Source: Panopea generosa (lineage: Eukaryota; Mollusca; Bivalvia; Adapedonta; Hiatellidae). Taken from it: a DNA stretch of 64,000 nucleotides. Every line of letters begins with the position of its first letter. Position 1 is the stretch's first letter. Of the stretch, positions 49,640-61,800 are shown one piece after another. The translations under genes were made by a program, and so were the position numbers. Where the stretch lies: assembly GCA_029582155.1 (NCBI GenBank), contig CM055905.1, positions 2,593,920 through 2,657,919 on the forward strand, in the 5' to 3' direction. Below the pieces are notes generated by a model. That model did not search any database. It was given only the letters and a program-made list of their open reading frames with translations, and was not told the DNA's origin.

Positions 49640-49803
49640 CATAACCTGGTGCCATGTCGTACAGACTCCCCATGAATGAACACTCAGACGGTTGCGCGTT
49701 TGAACAGTATCAAACCAACGTCGTTAGTTTAGATCACACTCTCTGTGATGATTGATATACGACATTGCTTCCAATGTCGCTGTCTCTCATCGCTGATTCA
49801 AAA
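49640..49803 (+). mobile_element. SINE type 2, plus-strand decayed copy
   Basis: The segment gatgattgatatacgacatt with gtctctcatcgctgattca is the reverse complement of the type 2 SINE body seen at 22921, 36201 and 62837. The head is mutated beyond a clear B box (cgtttgaac). Confidence 0.5.
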
Positions 49804-49849
49804 AAGAAATCTATCGCTTACCATGTCAATGCCAGACTACATAAAAAAA

Positions 49850-51424
49850 AAAAATAGAATATCAAAATACTGTCATTCACTTACCTATAAACAAATTCAT
49901 ACTGGAACTGACTACTAGAAATATTCATGTTTTCCTTTTGCTATTGTTCAGTGGAATGCTCTACCAAAATATGTTGCATTGATTGCAAAGATGTAAGTAA
50001 CACGAACAATCTGCAGAGCAGCACTATTCCATAATTAATTGTTCTCTATAAGTATGTAGTGAAACTTTGATGAGCAAATATAAAGCAATTGATCATGGAA
50101 ATGATACAAAATACAGAATATAAAAACAAACATTTTTTAATTAAAAGCTATATTTTTATGTACAGAGTTTGGTGTTCTCTACTGGTTGGATTAGGATCCT
50201 GGATTTTGTTTATATTCTTGAACCTCATGCACAGCTAATTAAAACGTGAGGGAGAGCTTTAGATTGAGCTAGTGGCGATACGCACCTCTTCCCCCTATTC
50301 CCGCTTCCCCTAAAAAAACACACCACCAAATGCTGCATTCATGCAAGTTTTTAGAATAACAGATATGGTTGTATTTACTCCAGTGTGTGAGAGGCTGTCG
50401 CTTGCTGGTCGCAGTACGAGGGGTCTCCCCTGGAAAAAATCTTGATATTTTAAAAGTAAAATAATGCAATTTGGTAACAATTTAATGGGGACAATGGTTA
50501 TTTTTTACTCCCAAGTTTTCCGCGCATAATTTGGTCAGTCAATAGTTGAAGTTAGCATAAACGTCAGTGTCTTAGAGTGGTCTCAAAATATTGACAATGC
50601 GCATGCTCAAAATACAACTTCCTATTTTTCAAAATGGCGGCATTAACATTCTATTGCTGCTAAGGAAAGTTATCATGAGAAAGTGTCATTTTCCTTCATA
50701 TACTCTAAATGTGATGATTATGACCGCTGGCAATAGAAATACGTCGTTTGAAATACACGGTAAATGGCGTGGTTACGGCATAAAATAAGTATCATAATCA
50801 GAAAAGCAAGGCACAGGGATCACTGTTTTACATAGAGTTATAATGGGAAAATGTTAAAAGTTTGTGTAGACGTGATAGACCCCCAATTTATCATTAAATC
50901 TTAGCCAAACTTGCAAAGTAGGGTAATTATAAGCAATGAAGGGAAACTTTAAAAAACGATATCGGAAAATACAAGTCATAGACTTTAGATATTTAATATG
51001 TAGATTGTATGGAATTCCCTGAAAGGGTTGATTGTCACACCATTTTGGAACTCTACTGGCCAAAGGTCGTTAAATTGTCCATCTGTCTGAACCTTTTTCT
51101 TGTAGAGGCAATATCAACCCCATTTTTCACGGAAACTTAATCAAGCTGATTGCACAATAGTTATATAACTACAAGATCTCCAAAAAATATTTTCTTTAGG
51201 TTTGTTTCAACAAGAGTGATTCAGTCCCCTTGTTGAGGTTATCTTAATAAAAAAACACATAAATTAGGTAATAAAAAATGTGTTTATGAAATTTCTCCCC
51301 ATTGACTCCCAGAAGGCTATCTGCTCATATATTATGTCTTAGATGAGAGACATGCATCTGAAGTCTTCCTGCACAATGCTGATGTTATGTGTTATAAACA
51401 CGTGATCTTGTCATATACAAGACT
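49850..51424. other. no gene seen
   Basis: Non-repetitive AT-rich sequence. The ORFs of 65-69 codons here show no family motif. Confidence 0.5.
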
Positions 51425-51600
51425 TCATATACAGTGCTAGAAGCTTGCTCTGTATTTACAGGATAGACCCAGGACTGAGTATCACATCGCCTGTCTATGG
51501 CATGACATTTCAGTGTGTCAATACATTAATACTGTCTTAGTAGATCGAAGACAGGGGCGTAGACACGAAATTGATATTGGTGCCGCTAAATATTTAACAA
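51425..51600 (+). mobile_element. type 1 SINE body without tRNA head
   Basis: The run tgctagaagctt, then gtctatggcatgacatttca with gtgtgtca and tggtgccgctaaatat, matches the body of the copies at 6082 and 21857. The tRNA part has been lost or truncated. Confidence 0.6.
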
Positions 51601-52626
51601 ATTGTCTAAATAAAAAATAATTATATTTTAACAACAAAATGTGGGAAGTTATTGATGCGTTATACAAAATAACTGTTAAAAAGTTTTGAAACCTGCTGAA
51701 AAATGTAGAAATGTTTTGAAATTATTGGTGTACAATGCCACACAATGTCACACCCATGTCTGCTCCCATGTAAGTTCACCAGAATGATTAATAATTTGTC
51801 AGTGAACAAATAATTTGTTGAATTAGGAGTCATTAAAGTTGTCTTTTGACAAATATGAACTCTAAATCAATACTAATCGTATTTGATGAAAGACAAATTT
51901 TGCAAAAGATTTAAATTTTGATCGATTTTCATCTCACTTAATTATTTATAAAAAAAATATTAGATTATTTGATGTTGCTGGTGTTGCTCATTTAAAGGTT
52001 CATTAAACTTCCGAATCAACTATTTTTTTTATGATTTCAGTCTATTTTACTATTTCATTTCATAGAGTGCATGTTTATTTGACCTTTGGGAAACTATGCC
52101 AACAAAGATATAAACAAAAGATGCATTATTTCAATAATTGCGAACTGGTGTTTGTTTACAAATCAATCATTGTTTCTTTCCGATAAACACATTCGGCATG
52201 AAGCAGTAACCATGAATCTTATCAGAACAGCAATTGACTGCAATTTATATGTATATCTCTTTATAACATTGGTGGGGGAATAGTCGGTAAACAACCGAGT
52301 CGTTACAAAATGTAAACGATAGTTAAACGCTCGGTCCACTCTTTTAAGAATAAACATTTCTATAAAAGTTATTTATTTTTTCGCTTTTTCAAAAAAAAGA
52401 CAGTCACTAAGATGGTTTTAGCAATACTATAAACACATCTAATTACACTCATTTCTGTTGTTATCCAAAATGGTGCATTTTGGAAGTTTAATGAGGCTTT
52501 AAACAAATTCATGTTTTCTTGAAGAAGAAAAAGTGTTGACAATTTTCCATTTAAAACAGAGCACTTGTAAGAGATTGACGATTGTGTTTGTCAGTTACCT
52601 GTGTAATATTTATATTTATTCTGCAG

Positions 52627-52735
52627 CCAATTGTGAGAGAAGAAGTTGTTTTCCGTCCGACCCAGATCACCGGTGAATTTCCCATAAAGCGATTCAATCA
52701 ACAACCACCAGATTTCCCCGTCAGTCACCTAGCTG
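52627..52735 (+). CDS. isolated exon of an unidentified host gene
   Basis: A 109-bp open segment is bounded by an acceptor (tattctgcag) and a donor (gtatgt). It encodes 36 residues plus one base, beginning PIVREEVVFRPTQITGEF and ending DFPVSHLA. Its base composition is markedly richer in GC than the surrounding sequence, and codon use looks like a real gene. I do not recognise the protein and found no partner exon in the window, so neighbouring introns would be long. It lies opposite in strand to the lactamase-fold genes and inside the block absent from the C-A gap. Alternatives are an exon-derived fragment carried by a transposon, or chance. Confidence 0.5.
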
Positions 52736-53249
52736 GTATGTACATCAACAAAATGTCAATAAGTACTGTAGCCGTGTAGTTCACAAAATATTGGTCAAGA
52801 AAAAATACGGGCAATGTACTTTTGTTGTAGTTTATTGTCCATAATGTATTCTTATCTTTCACAGTTTTATAATATCATACAATGTGCTGTTTATAGATTT
52901 TATGTTAATGAGAAAAAAACTTCAAAACATCATTTGTAAAAAGCAATAACTTGTCTTCCAAATTTTCATGCCATGTTACTACTGGTAAGGTGTATAAATC
53001 CATTAGTCTTAAAGACACACAGGAATATATATATATATTTACGTTTCTTTATTTTTTGTCAGAGATATCAAAGATAGTTTTTTCATTTGACTTTGGTGCC
53101 TTATGTGTTAAAATGTTATATTAATTCATAATCTAGAATGTAGCCATATTATCTATTTTGTATTTAGCAGTTTATTTATATATAGATGTGTAGATTATTA
53201 TGCAATTATGTTAGGAAAGGGAGAGCATTCTTTGTAAATTTAGCGGATA

Positions 53250-53850
53250 CTGTTTCCCTTTGATAACATGTGGAAAATGTTAAACTGTAATATCCTCATT
53301 CATATATCTTTTAATCATGAGTTGTTTCCCTTTAAACATTTACACAGCAAGTCTGTGATGTTGTATATATGCTTTGCTGTACCCCCAACCCCCATTTACA
53401 TTCATGTACTTGTATCTGTTTCCCTTTAAACATTTATACAGCAAGTCTGTGATGTTGTATATATGCTTTGCTGTACCCCCTCCTCCTATCCCTATTTACA
53501 TTAATGTACTTCTATCTTTAATCATGAGTTATTTCCCTTTAAACATTTTACACAAGTCTTCTATGCATGTTGTATTAATATATATTGACTGTATTCGCAG
53601 TCTTCATGTACATTTATTTTCTCAGTGGTTAGTTGTTTTTAAGTGGAAGTATGTTGTCTATGTATATAGTTTACTCTGCCCTTCATCTACATACATGCAT
53701 TTGTATCTTAATAAGTTATTTCTCTTTGACCAGTGTGCCATGTTGCTCATATTTAACTGCATCCTCAATCTATTACTTCTATCTTTATCATGAGTTGTGT
53801 CCCTTTAACAACGTTTTCAGTTGTTGTTAGTAGTCTGTTGTATGGGAAAC
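53250..53850. repeat. ~100-bp degenerate tandem repeat
   Basis: About five decaying copies of gagttgtttccctttaaaca with gcaagtctgtgatgttgtat and gctttgctgtaccccc. The first two are nearly identical (53316 and 53417). The 139-codon ORF at 53374-53793 results from this repeat. Confidence 0.7.
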
Positions 53851-54517
53851 CAAGCTAATTAAATTAATAAAATCATTGTTTGCAGGTCAAATTCCTTTCA
53901 TATAGATATTATAAATATTTTATTGTACACAAATCTAACAGAATGTCATGTTGTCTTTTTTACTCGGAGTCTACTGAAGTGTTTGTTTTTTCAGATTTAG
54001 AATTTGAATGTAAATTATATGAAGCACTATATGGAAATCGGTCCTCAATGGAATATTTTAATGACAGTGTTGAATTTTACTCTTGTTCATGGATTCTGAT
54101 CAGATTTTATGCATGATAACATATATAGATTCTTGTGACATATTGCATTTCTCTATGGAACAGTAGGACAAGTTTTTACTTTGCATCGCCTGTAATGAAG
54201 AGCATGTCATATATAGAAATAATGGAAAGTTTGCCCATTCACGCCTTATTAAATTATGCTAATAAACGTACAACCGCATGAATCTCCTTTTATTACCATT
54301 TGAAACTTCACAATTGCTGGTATTAACAGCTGTTTTACACATTAGTTACGAAAATATGAATAAAAAAGCTTACATTTACAAATTAAATATTTTGTGTGTT
54401 TTCTTATAGTGTGCTCATAAAAACTGGTGTATTTAATTTACATATGACATATAATTTACAAAAATTTACAAAACACAATGTATTTAGTCATTTACAAAAT
54501 TATTAAAGGAATCATAT

Positions 54518-54680
54518 CAGGGTTTTTATTTTAAAATCAAACAACAGATTGAAAGAGAAAAACAACAGATCAGGCCGGGGTCAAGGGGGCAAATGTTCGA
54601 TGTTTCTGGAAAAACAACCAATCCAAACCTGATTTTAACCGATGATTTCAATCCGCGATTGGTTAAAAATGAAAACCCTG
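54518..54680. mobile_element. 163-bp MITE with CAGGGTTTT inverted ends (hAT-like)
   Basis: Left end CAGGGTTTTTATTTTAA pairs with right end TTAAAAATGAAAACCCTG. A catat direct repeat flanks it (54513-54517 and 54681-54685). The short length and CAGGG ends suggest a hAT-type non-autonomous element, although hAT duplications are normally 8 bp. Confidence 0.65.
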
Positions 54681-54894
54681 CATATACATGTACATAATGA
54701 GGTATTTTAATTTCATTTGCATCATGTAGATAATTATCATTTTCAGAAATACTGTAAAGCAAATTTATAAAATATACGATGTGTCCCTTTAAAGAAATTG
54801 GGAGTGATTACTTATTTTAGAGGTCTTCAAACCTCTCTTTAGTGTTTGATTAGCAAGCATAGGCATTTTTCTGCATTCTATTGAGGATAATACT

Positions 54895-55080
54895 GTAGAG
54901 AACTAGTCAAGATATGCACTTATGCTGAGAACCAGTCTGGATATGTACTTACGCTGAGAACCAATCTTGATTTGTACTTATGCTATGAACCAGTCTAGAT
55001 ATACGCTTATGCTTAGAACCAATCTAGTAATGTACTTATGTTGAGAACCAGTCTAAATATGCACTTTTGCTATACTGTGA
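54895..55080. repeat. ~34-bp tandem repeat, about 5 copies
   Basis: Units share gagaaccagtctggatatg and tacttatgct, with several substitutions per unit. Confidence 0.75.
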
Positions 55081-55109
55081 TGACAAGTCACCACATTTTT
55101 AGTAATTTT

Positions 55110-55965
55110 AAAAGAATTTGCTATATGGGTTGTTTTTTGTTGTTAAATGGGTTGTAGTATGTTGTTAAACAAGTTGTGGTAGGTTGTTATACAGGTTTTA
55201 TGGGTTATAGTAGGTTGTTATATGGGTTGTAGTGTTTGTTGTACAGGTTGTAGTAGGTTGTTATATGGGTTGTAGTACAAGTTATAGTAGGTTGTTATAT
55301 GGGTTGTAGTGTTTGTTGTACAGGTTGTAGTAGGTTGTTATATGGGTTGTAGTGTTTGTTGTACAGGTTGTAGGAGGTAATTATATGGGTTATAGTGTTT
55401 GTTTTACTGGTTGTAGTAGGTTGTTATATGGGTTGTAGTATTTGTTTTACTGGTTGTAGTAGGTTGTTATATGGGTTGTAGTGTTTGTTGTACAGATTGT
55501 AGGAGGTTGTTATATGGGTTGTAGTATTTGTTTTTACTGGTTGTAGTAGGTTGTTGTACAGGTTGTAGGAGGTTGTTATATGGATTTTAGTAGGTTATTT
55601 TTATGGTTGTAGTGTTTGTTGTACAGGTTGTAGTAGGTTGTTATATGGGTTGTAGTATTTGTTGTACAGGTTGTAGTAGGTTGTTATATGGATTGTAGTA
55701 GGTTATTTAAATGGTTGTAGTGTTTGTTGTACAGGTTGTAGTAGGTTGTTATATGGGTTGTAGTATTTGTTGTACAGGTTGTAGTAGGTTGTTATATTGG
55801 TTGTAGTGTTTGTTGTACAGGTTGTAGTGTTTGTTTGTTGTTCAGGTTGTAGTGTTTGTTTTACAGGTTAAAGTAGGTTGTTATATGGGTTGTAGTAGGT
55901 TATTTTAATGGTTTTAGTAGGTTGTTAAACAAATTGTAGTACAATGTAGGTTGTTTTAGTTTAGT
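55110..55965. repeat. 43-bp GT-rich minisatellite
   Basis: About 20 units composed of ggttgtagtaggttgttata and tgggttgtagtgtttgttgt plus aca. Strong strand asymmetry: the plus strand has almost no C. Confidence 0.9.
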
Positions 55966-57120
55966 TTATACCTATATATTTTAGCTTGATTGTGAGAACT
56001 TATATAAACCTCTCTTTAGTACGCTTCCTGGGTAGAACTAGTATTGAGTGCGTTTTTTAAAGGCATTGGATCAAGCCCACAATCTCTGGCATGCGCGACT
56101 AACACTCTATGGACTATACTCCAGCCCATCTTATGATAAGCAACAGACGTAATTATATCCCGTTTATTAAACTCTTCACCACAAAATGAACCTGATCTTT
56201 TTTAATTATAATTCATGTTAGACTCATACTGTGTTATATTGAAAGCATAAATAAACTTGTACAACAAGAAAGTAAAATATTAATAAGTAAACGATAATGG
56301 ATGAAAAACTTGTCAATGAAGTTCTCTTTTTATAGTCGAGGTATGAAAAGTTTATTGAACAGCTTTGTTAATTTAAATGGCTTAAGTTGTATTGCGTGTA
56401 ATTGGTCTAAAGCGGTCCCTAGATTGGTTAAAATGGAGTGACTTTTTACCCATGCCTGTATTGTCTTTTACCGGTTAATTACATTCTGTGAAAAAAAGAT
56501 AATGCATTGTTTTTTTTTTATATGAAAGGTAATTGCCTTAGAATGCAAACCATCATGAAGTAGCATTAAATTACTGTGTATGTGCAATAGGTGTAAGATT
56601 ACAACACTGGCTGCAATAAAAAAAAATCGCATATAAGAACAAAGTTGAGGAAAATATGTTCGTAACATTACTATATATAGTGTAGTAAGAGCTGTGTTTT
56701 AGATGTGAAAATATTTAATTAAATATTCAATACTAGTATACCAATGTCTTTTTTGTGGATATTTTATGTTGCATGTATGTGAATCGGATTAAACTGATAT
56801 TGATACTGGATAATCTATAGAATATAATAAGTTTAAAGACCATGGCTTATGATGGGCTGTGTCTCTCAGTGATTGATATATAAAAATGGATACAAGACAT
56901 GCCAACTTGGTGTTTGTTAATGATGGTGAGATGAGAATGGCTGGTACAGGATGAGTTACAAAAACACAGTCACTATAACAACTGTGAGTCCACTGTCAAT
57001 CGGGAACCGAGCCCTGTTCCTCGGAAGTGGTAAGTGTTTGTTACTAAGTAGTATTCTCTGTATACACAGTCATCTCGCTTTTGAGATATTTCAAATATAA
57101 ATTTATCAAAGAACTCTTTT
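55966..57120. other. no gene seen; SINE type 3 fragment at 56030-56140
   Basis: The minus strand at 56030-56140 reads ttgtgggcttgatccaatg then actagttctacccaggaagc, the type 3 SINE head and body. The remainder is AT-rich with no recognisable feature. Confidence 0.4.
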
Positions 57121-57129
57121 TTTCCATCT

Positions 57130-58050
57130 ATAATAATTGTCATCTAATCATTATTCCTCTGATCTCCTTTCATTCTCATTATCTCTCATTTCTCATCATA
57201 ACCTCCATCCATCCAAACTCCATCTACTGCCCCCTATAACCATGATTCCTCTCATATCTATCCATAACCATAATCATTCTCACATTCACATATAACTACT
57301 CTCATCTCCATTCATAACCATAGTCACTCATTCGGTCCTATTATTACCACTCTCATCTCCACAATAGCCATAATCACTGTCATTTCAAATCATAAACTTT
57401 CTTATCTCCATCCATAACCACAATCACTCTCATCTCAACCCATAACCATAATCACTGTCATTTCAAACCATAATGTTTCTTATCTCCATCCATAACCATA
57501 ATCACTCTCATCTACACCCATAACCATAATCACTATCATTTCAAATCATAAACTTTCTTATCTCCATCCATAACCACAATCACTCTCATCACCACCCATA
57601 ACCATAATCACCTTAGTCTCCACCATACCCATAATCTCTCTCATCTCCACTCATAATGATAATCACCCTAGTCTCAATCATACCCATAATCACTATCATC
57701 TCTACCTTAAACGATAATGATTCTTATCTCCATTCATAACGAAAATCACTCAAATCTCCATAATCCCCCTCATCTTCACTTATAATCTTATGTCATCAAC
57801 CTCATCTTCAGCATAACTATACTATTTATCTCCACTCATAACCATAATCACCATTATCTATACCATAACCATAACCACTCTCATACAATAACCATAATCA
57901 CCCGTATCTTCACACATAACCATAATCACATCATCTGTACCAATAACCATAATCAATATCATACAATAACCATAATCATTCTCATTTTCATCTATAACAA
58001 TAATCACTCTCATCTCCACCCATAACCACAACTACTCTCATCTCCAGCCA
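57130..58050. repeat. ~27-bp pyrimidine/A-rich minisatellite
   Basis: Units of ccataaccataatcactctc plus atctcca, very G-poor on the plus strand. Arrangement is irregular, with higher-order repeats near 57360-57600. Confidence 0.85.
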
Positions 58051-58647
58051 TTGCAATGTATTGTTAGCTGAACTATTCCTGTGACTGGGTTATCCCCAAA
58101 ATGCCATCTGTCAATTCTTTTAATGATTTTTTTTCTGAAACCGTTGAGATGAATTTCATAATTTTTTTTTGTATCATAATGTCCATTTGGTTGTGCACTT
58201 TCAGAAAACAATTAAGAACATTTCAAATGATATCATAATCTTCCTACATATCTCACCTCAAGGTCATGGACCTCTCATTAGGTAGATTGACTTTGATTTT
58301 AACTGAATATAATAATAATTTTTCAATGGCAGATCCATAATATCTGCTAACTAAATTTTCAAATATTATATATGTTAAAACTGCATCATCAAATATCTAC
58401 TTGGACCCCTGGTAAATGTGGACCCCTGACAGTCTTCACTTGGCCTGAGCTGAACAAAGAAAATATTCTGTATTGATTATCCGACATAAAGATGTACATA
58501 ACTTGAAAATAAACAATAGAAAAAGAACAAAATATGAATGTTGTCACATTTGACAATGTTTCTTATCATCTGAACGTATCGGTACACATTTTAATGACAC
58601 CTACACGTACGACATATAGTCCTCGTATATGTTGCACAATGAATTCT

Positions 58648-58836
58648 TCACTTTTCTCCCGTTACAAAATCATCAAGACATTTATACATTGTTTCTTCAA
58701 GGTCTAAATATCTGGGATCATCTCCTAGTCCAAACATTGATACAAAGTTGGTTAAATATGCGTAACCAAGCTTGTTTGTTGGATCAGCACGTGCAACTTG
58801 ACCTCCGTGACCCGCGTGCCCAAACAGAACTTGACC
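58648..58836 (-). CDS. gene B terminal exon
   Basis: It encodes the third box as H-A-G in FGHAGHGGQ, then TNKLGYAYLTNFVSMFGLGD, and stops at 58650-58648. Acceptor tttttcag. Confidence 0.9.
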   Translation of the reverse strand, partial: GQVLFGHAGHGGQVARADPTNKLGYAYLTNFVSMFGLGDDPRYLDLEETMYKCLDDFVTGEK

Positions 58837-61800
58837 CTGAAAAAGTAACAGTTGAACAACAAGAAGTACACGATCAGAAATGACCACAAATTTAAAGCAG
58901 TATGTGACTTTCTCTTAAGCTTCGTATATTATGTGTTTATACATGAATCGCTTATGATATACATACGATAAAATTAACACGACTCGGCGTGAAATTGTTT
59001 ATAATAAAATGATTTCATCCTAAAATAGTTACGCTTGTTCGCGGTATATACGTATATTTCATGTCGTGATTGTAACAATAATTTAAATACATACTTCATG
59101 TCCCTAGATGTTAATATGAGACTCAGGCGGGATCAAGGGGTCGTGTTATCCTTTCTGGGAATGAAGACAATATTAACTCTTTTAACTTTTTTTTCTTTTT
59201 TTTTATATTGTCATTTTCTTTTAAATTCTTTTTTTCTCTATAGTTTATGAATATGTTTATATACTTTGTTTTTCTTTAAAACCAGTATTATAATAACTTA
59301 CATTCAAGCAAAATATTTACTGCTTTTTCTTTGCATGTGTGTGCGTGCGCGTGCGAGTGCAAGTGAGCGTGCTTGTATGCGTGTAAAAGTTAGTCGTATG
59401 CTTGTTCGAAAGTATATGTGTTTGTTTGTATTTTAAAAATATCGTCACTTTAATTTGTATGTGCATTTTGACGCATTGGGGCTGTAACTAATGTTGTTCA
59501 AACTTTTAGCCCAACCCTTTTGCATTTTATTCGTTATTGGTGCTAAAAATTGATGTTTGGAACATGTTAAAATGTGCAATAAAAATATTATTAAATCAAA
59601 TTAAATCATTAATTTATTTGAGAGAAAAAACACACTTAACATAGAAGTAGTATAATATAAAACATTCCTTCGAAACACAAAGTTAGCACAAAAGGCGCGT
59701 TTGTCTTTTCTTTTACCCTTTTACCTTTGCGCCATATTGAACAAAAGTTCCTGGTCCATATGAACCAACTCTCTGTATGACAACATCTGTTCCTGTTACC
59801 AATGGCGTCGACAGTGAAGACACACCATTCTTCGATAGAAGTTGCTTCCCTTTATCAGCGCCGCCATTTGCAAGTATCCCATAAAGCTTCGCGAATCCTC
59901 TTGCAGTTCCGGTAGTCAAAGCAGCCGACATATGAACTTCTCGAAAATGAGGGTCATTAAATATGCCCATGCCCTGTGGGGAAATAGAGTAAATCCAAAG
60001 TAAACTGTCTCAACTTTTGCTTACCACTAACGTATTTACCCGAAATAATAATAAAATAAAAAAGGAAGAAAACCACAAAACACATGTGAACACATGAGAT
60101 ACGCAGTTGATATCGTCGGCTTGTCGTGTATCGACTGTAAAATATACCTCATACTGTATTCATGTATAATTGTGAAAGAAGATACTACTAGTACAACCCC
60201 CAACCCATACGTTTAATTTTCAGTCATAAAACTGTTATGTATTGTTCATATACAAAAAATAATTCACTTTTGTAGAGACATTTTTCAATTTTATACTTTT
60301 TGGTGTATTAAAAGTTTCCTTGTGAATTAGATTTGATAATTCCATTGCTAAATTGTTAAATGTAAACAGCAACGTATTCAGAAGACAAATTATAAAATAA
60401 ACTCAAGAATATTTTAAAGATTTTGCTATTTTTTACTGTATTTTTTGTTTGTTTGTTATAGTTCTTTTCTTTTCTTTTTTTTTACTATCTAATTATTTAA
60501 GAAAAAAAACACATTCAAAACATTGATTTGCTGCCTCCAAAATTGATACTGACTTAATAGTACCAAATGGCAAGATCCAATGTTATTCACTATTCAAATA
60601 ATGTTATTGATATTATCTGTAGAAAATAATCGTTTATTTATATTTGTAGAAACGATACATGCTGTTAATTGAAATTGTATTAACATATTGTAAAAGTTCA
60701 TGTATTGGAGAATGAAAATAAAAAAAATAAAAAAAGTATGTGTTGTAAAACGCCGTAATCCAAATATATTCGTACATCATTTCTTAATATTATCATTGCA
60801 TTGTGATATTGAGTAACTCGAGTATAATATAACAAAACCTGTTAAACAAGCATACATTTATTGGCACATAGCATAACCAATATATCTTGTTACTAATCCG
60901 TCAAATTTCATATCAATACATATTTTCTAAATGTGGTTTAACGCCATTTCCACACATGACATGTTTAATATGGAATATCGATAAAGAAAAGAAAATCAGT
61001 GGAGTCTCTTTCTTTCTTTCCCTTCAATCAATATTCTCTTTTTTATTTGAAATATTCTGAATAAACCATTACTTCTTTTATAAATTTTTGCGCATTTGGC
61101 CAAATTGAAATTATTTCAACCAATATGATAAGGTCTATAAGAAATGTAAAATAACTGTTATGGAAGCAGATTTACACAAGCTTCTAAACTTTTTTTCTGT
61201 ATCCTTTCCGCATAACTTGATAAACGTATGACACTATGCTTTATTGTTAAATGTATGCTAAATATATGTACTTATGTGAATAAAATATTGTTTAAACTAA
61301 TATGGCATATCGAGTTTTACTGCTAATGGAAGACTTCAGAATGAAGCTGAGTAGAAATGCCGTCCTTGCGCAAGATAGAGGAACTTGTACACGTTCTCAC
61401 ATAAGGATGTTTTTGAACCCGACGACTTCTCATTAATATCACCCAATGGTGGGTCTAAGACACCGACATATGAGCGATTCACAATTACTTGTTGGCCGCT
61501 CACACCAGAGGTTGCGGGTTCAATCCATAGCTCGACTCGATGCCTCTCATAAAACAACACTTAGTACTGGTTCTCTCCAGGAAACGGGCTCCAGAGCAGT
61601 TCATATAAGCCTTAAGCCCTTTTCGCAATCGAGCGATAGCGGTTAATATAAGCTCTGACTTTTCATCGCAATCGAGTTAAAATTAGTATCAACAAATGAT
61701 AATGGATAAGCTATTAATGGGAGGACAGCTCATCACGTACATTGTTCACTTCCACCAACACTTCACTAGAAGAGCGTGTCACCAGAGAATCGGGGTTTAG

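Noticed and set aside
49600..49700. Possible minus-strand exon (reads CSFMGSLYDMAPGYEVGT)
   Set aside because: No consensus donor or acceptor at either edge, and the position overlaps the expected head of a decayed type 2 SINE.
53374..53793. 139-codon ORF
   Set aside because: It lies within a degenerate ~100-bp tandem repeat and is dominated by hydrophobic, T-rich codons.
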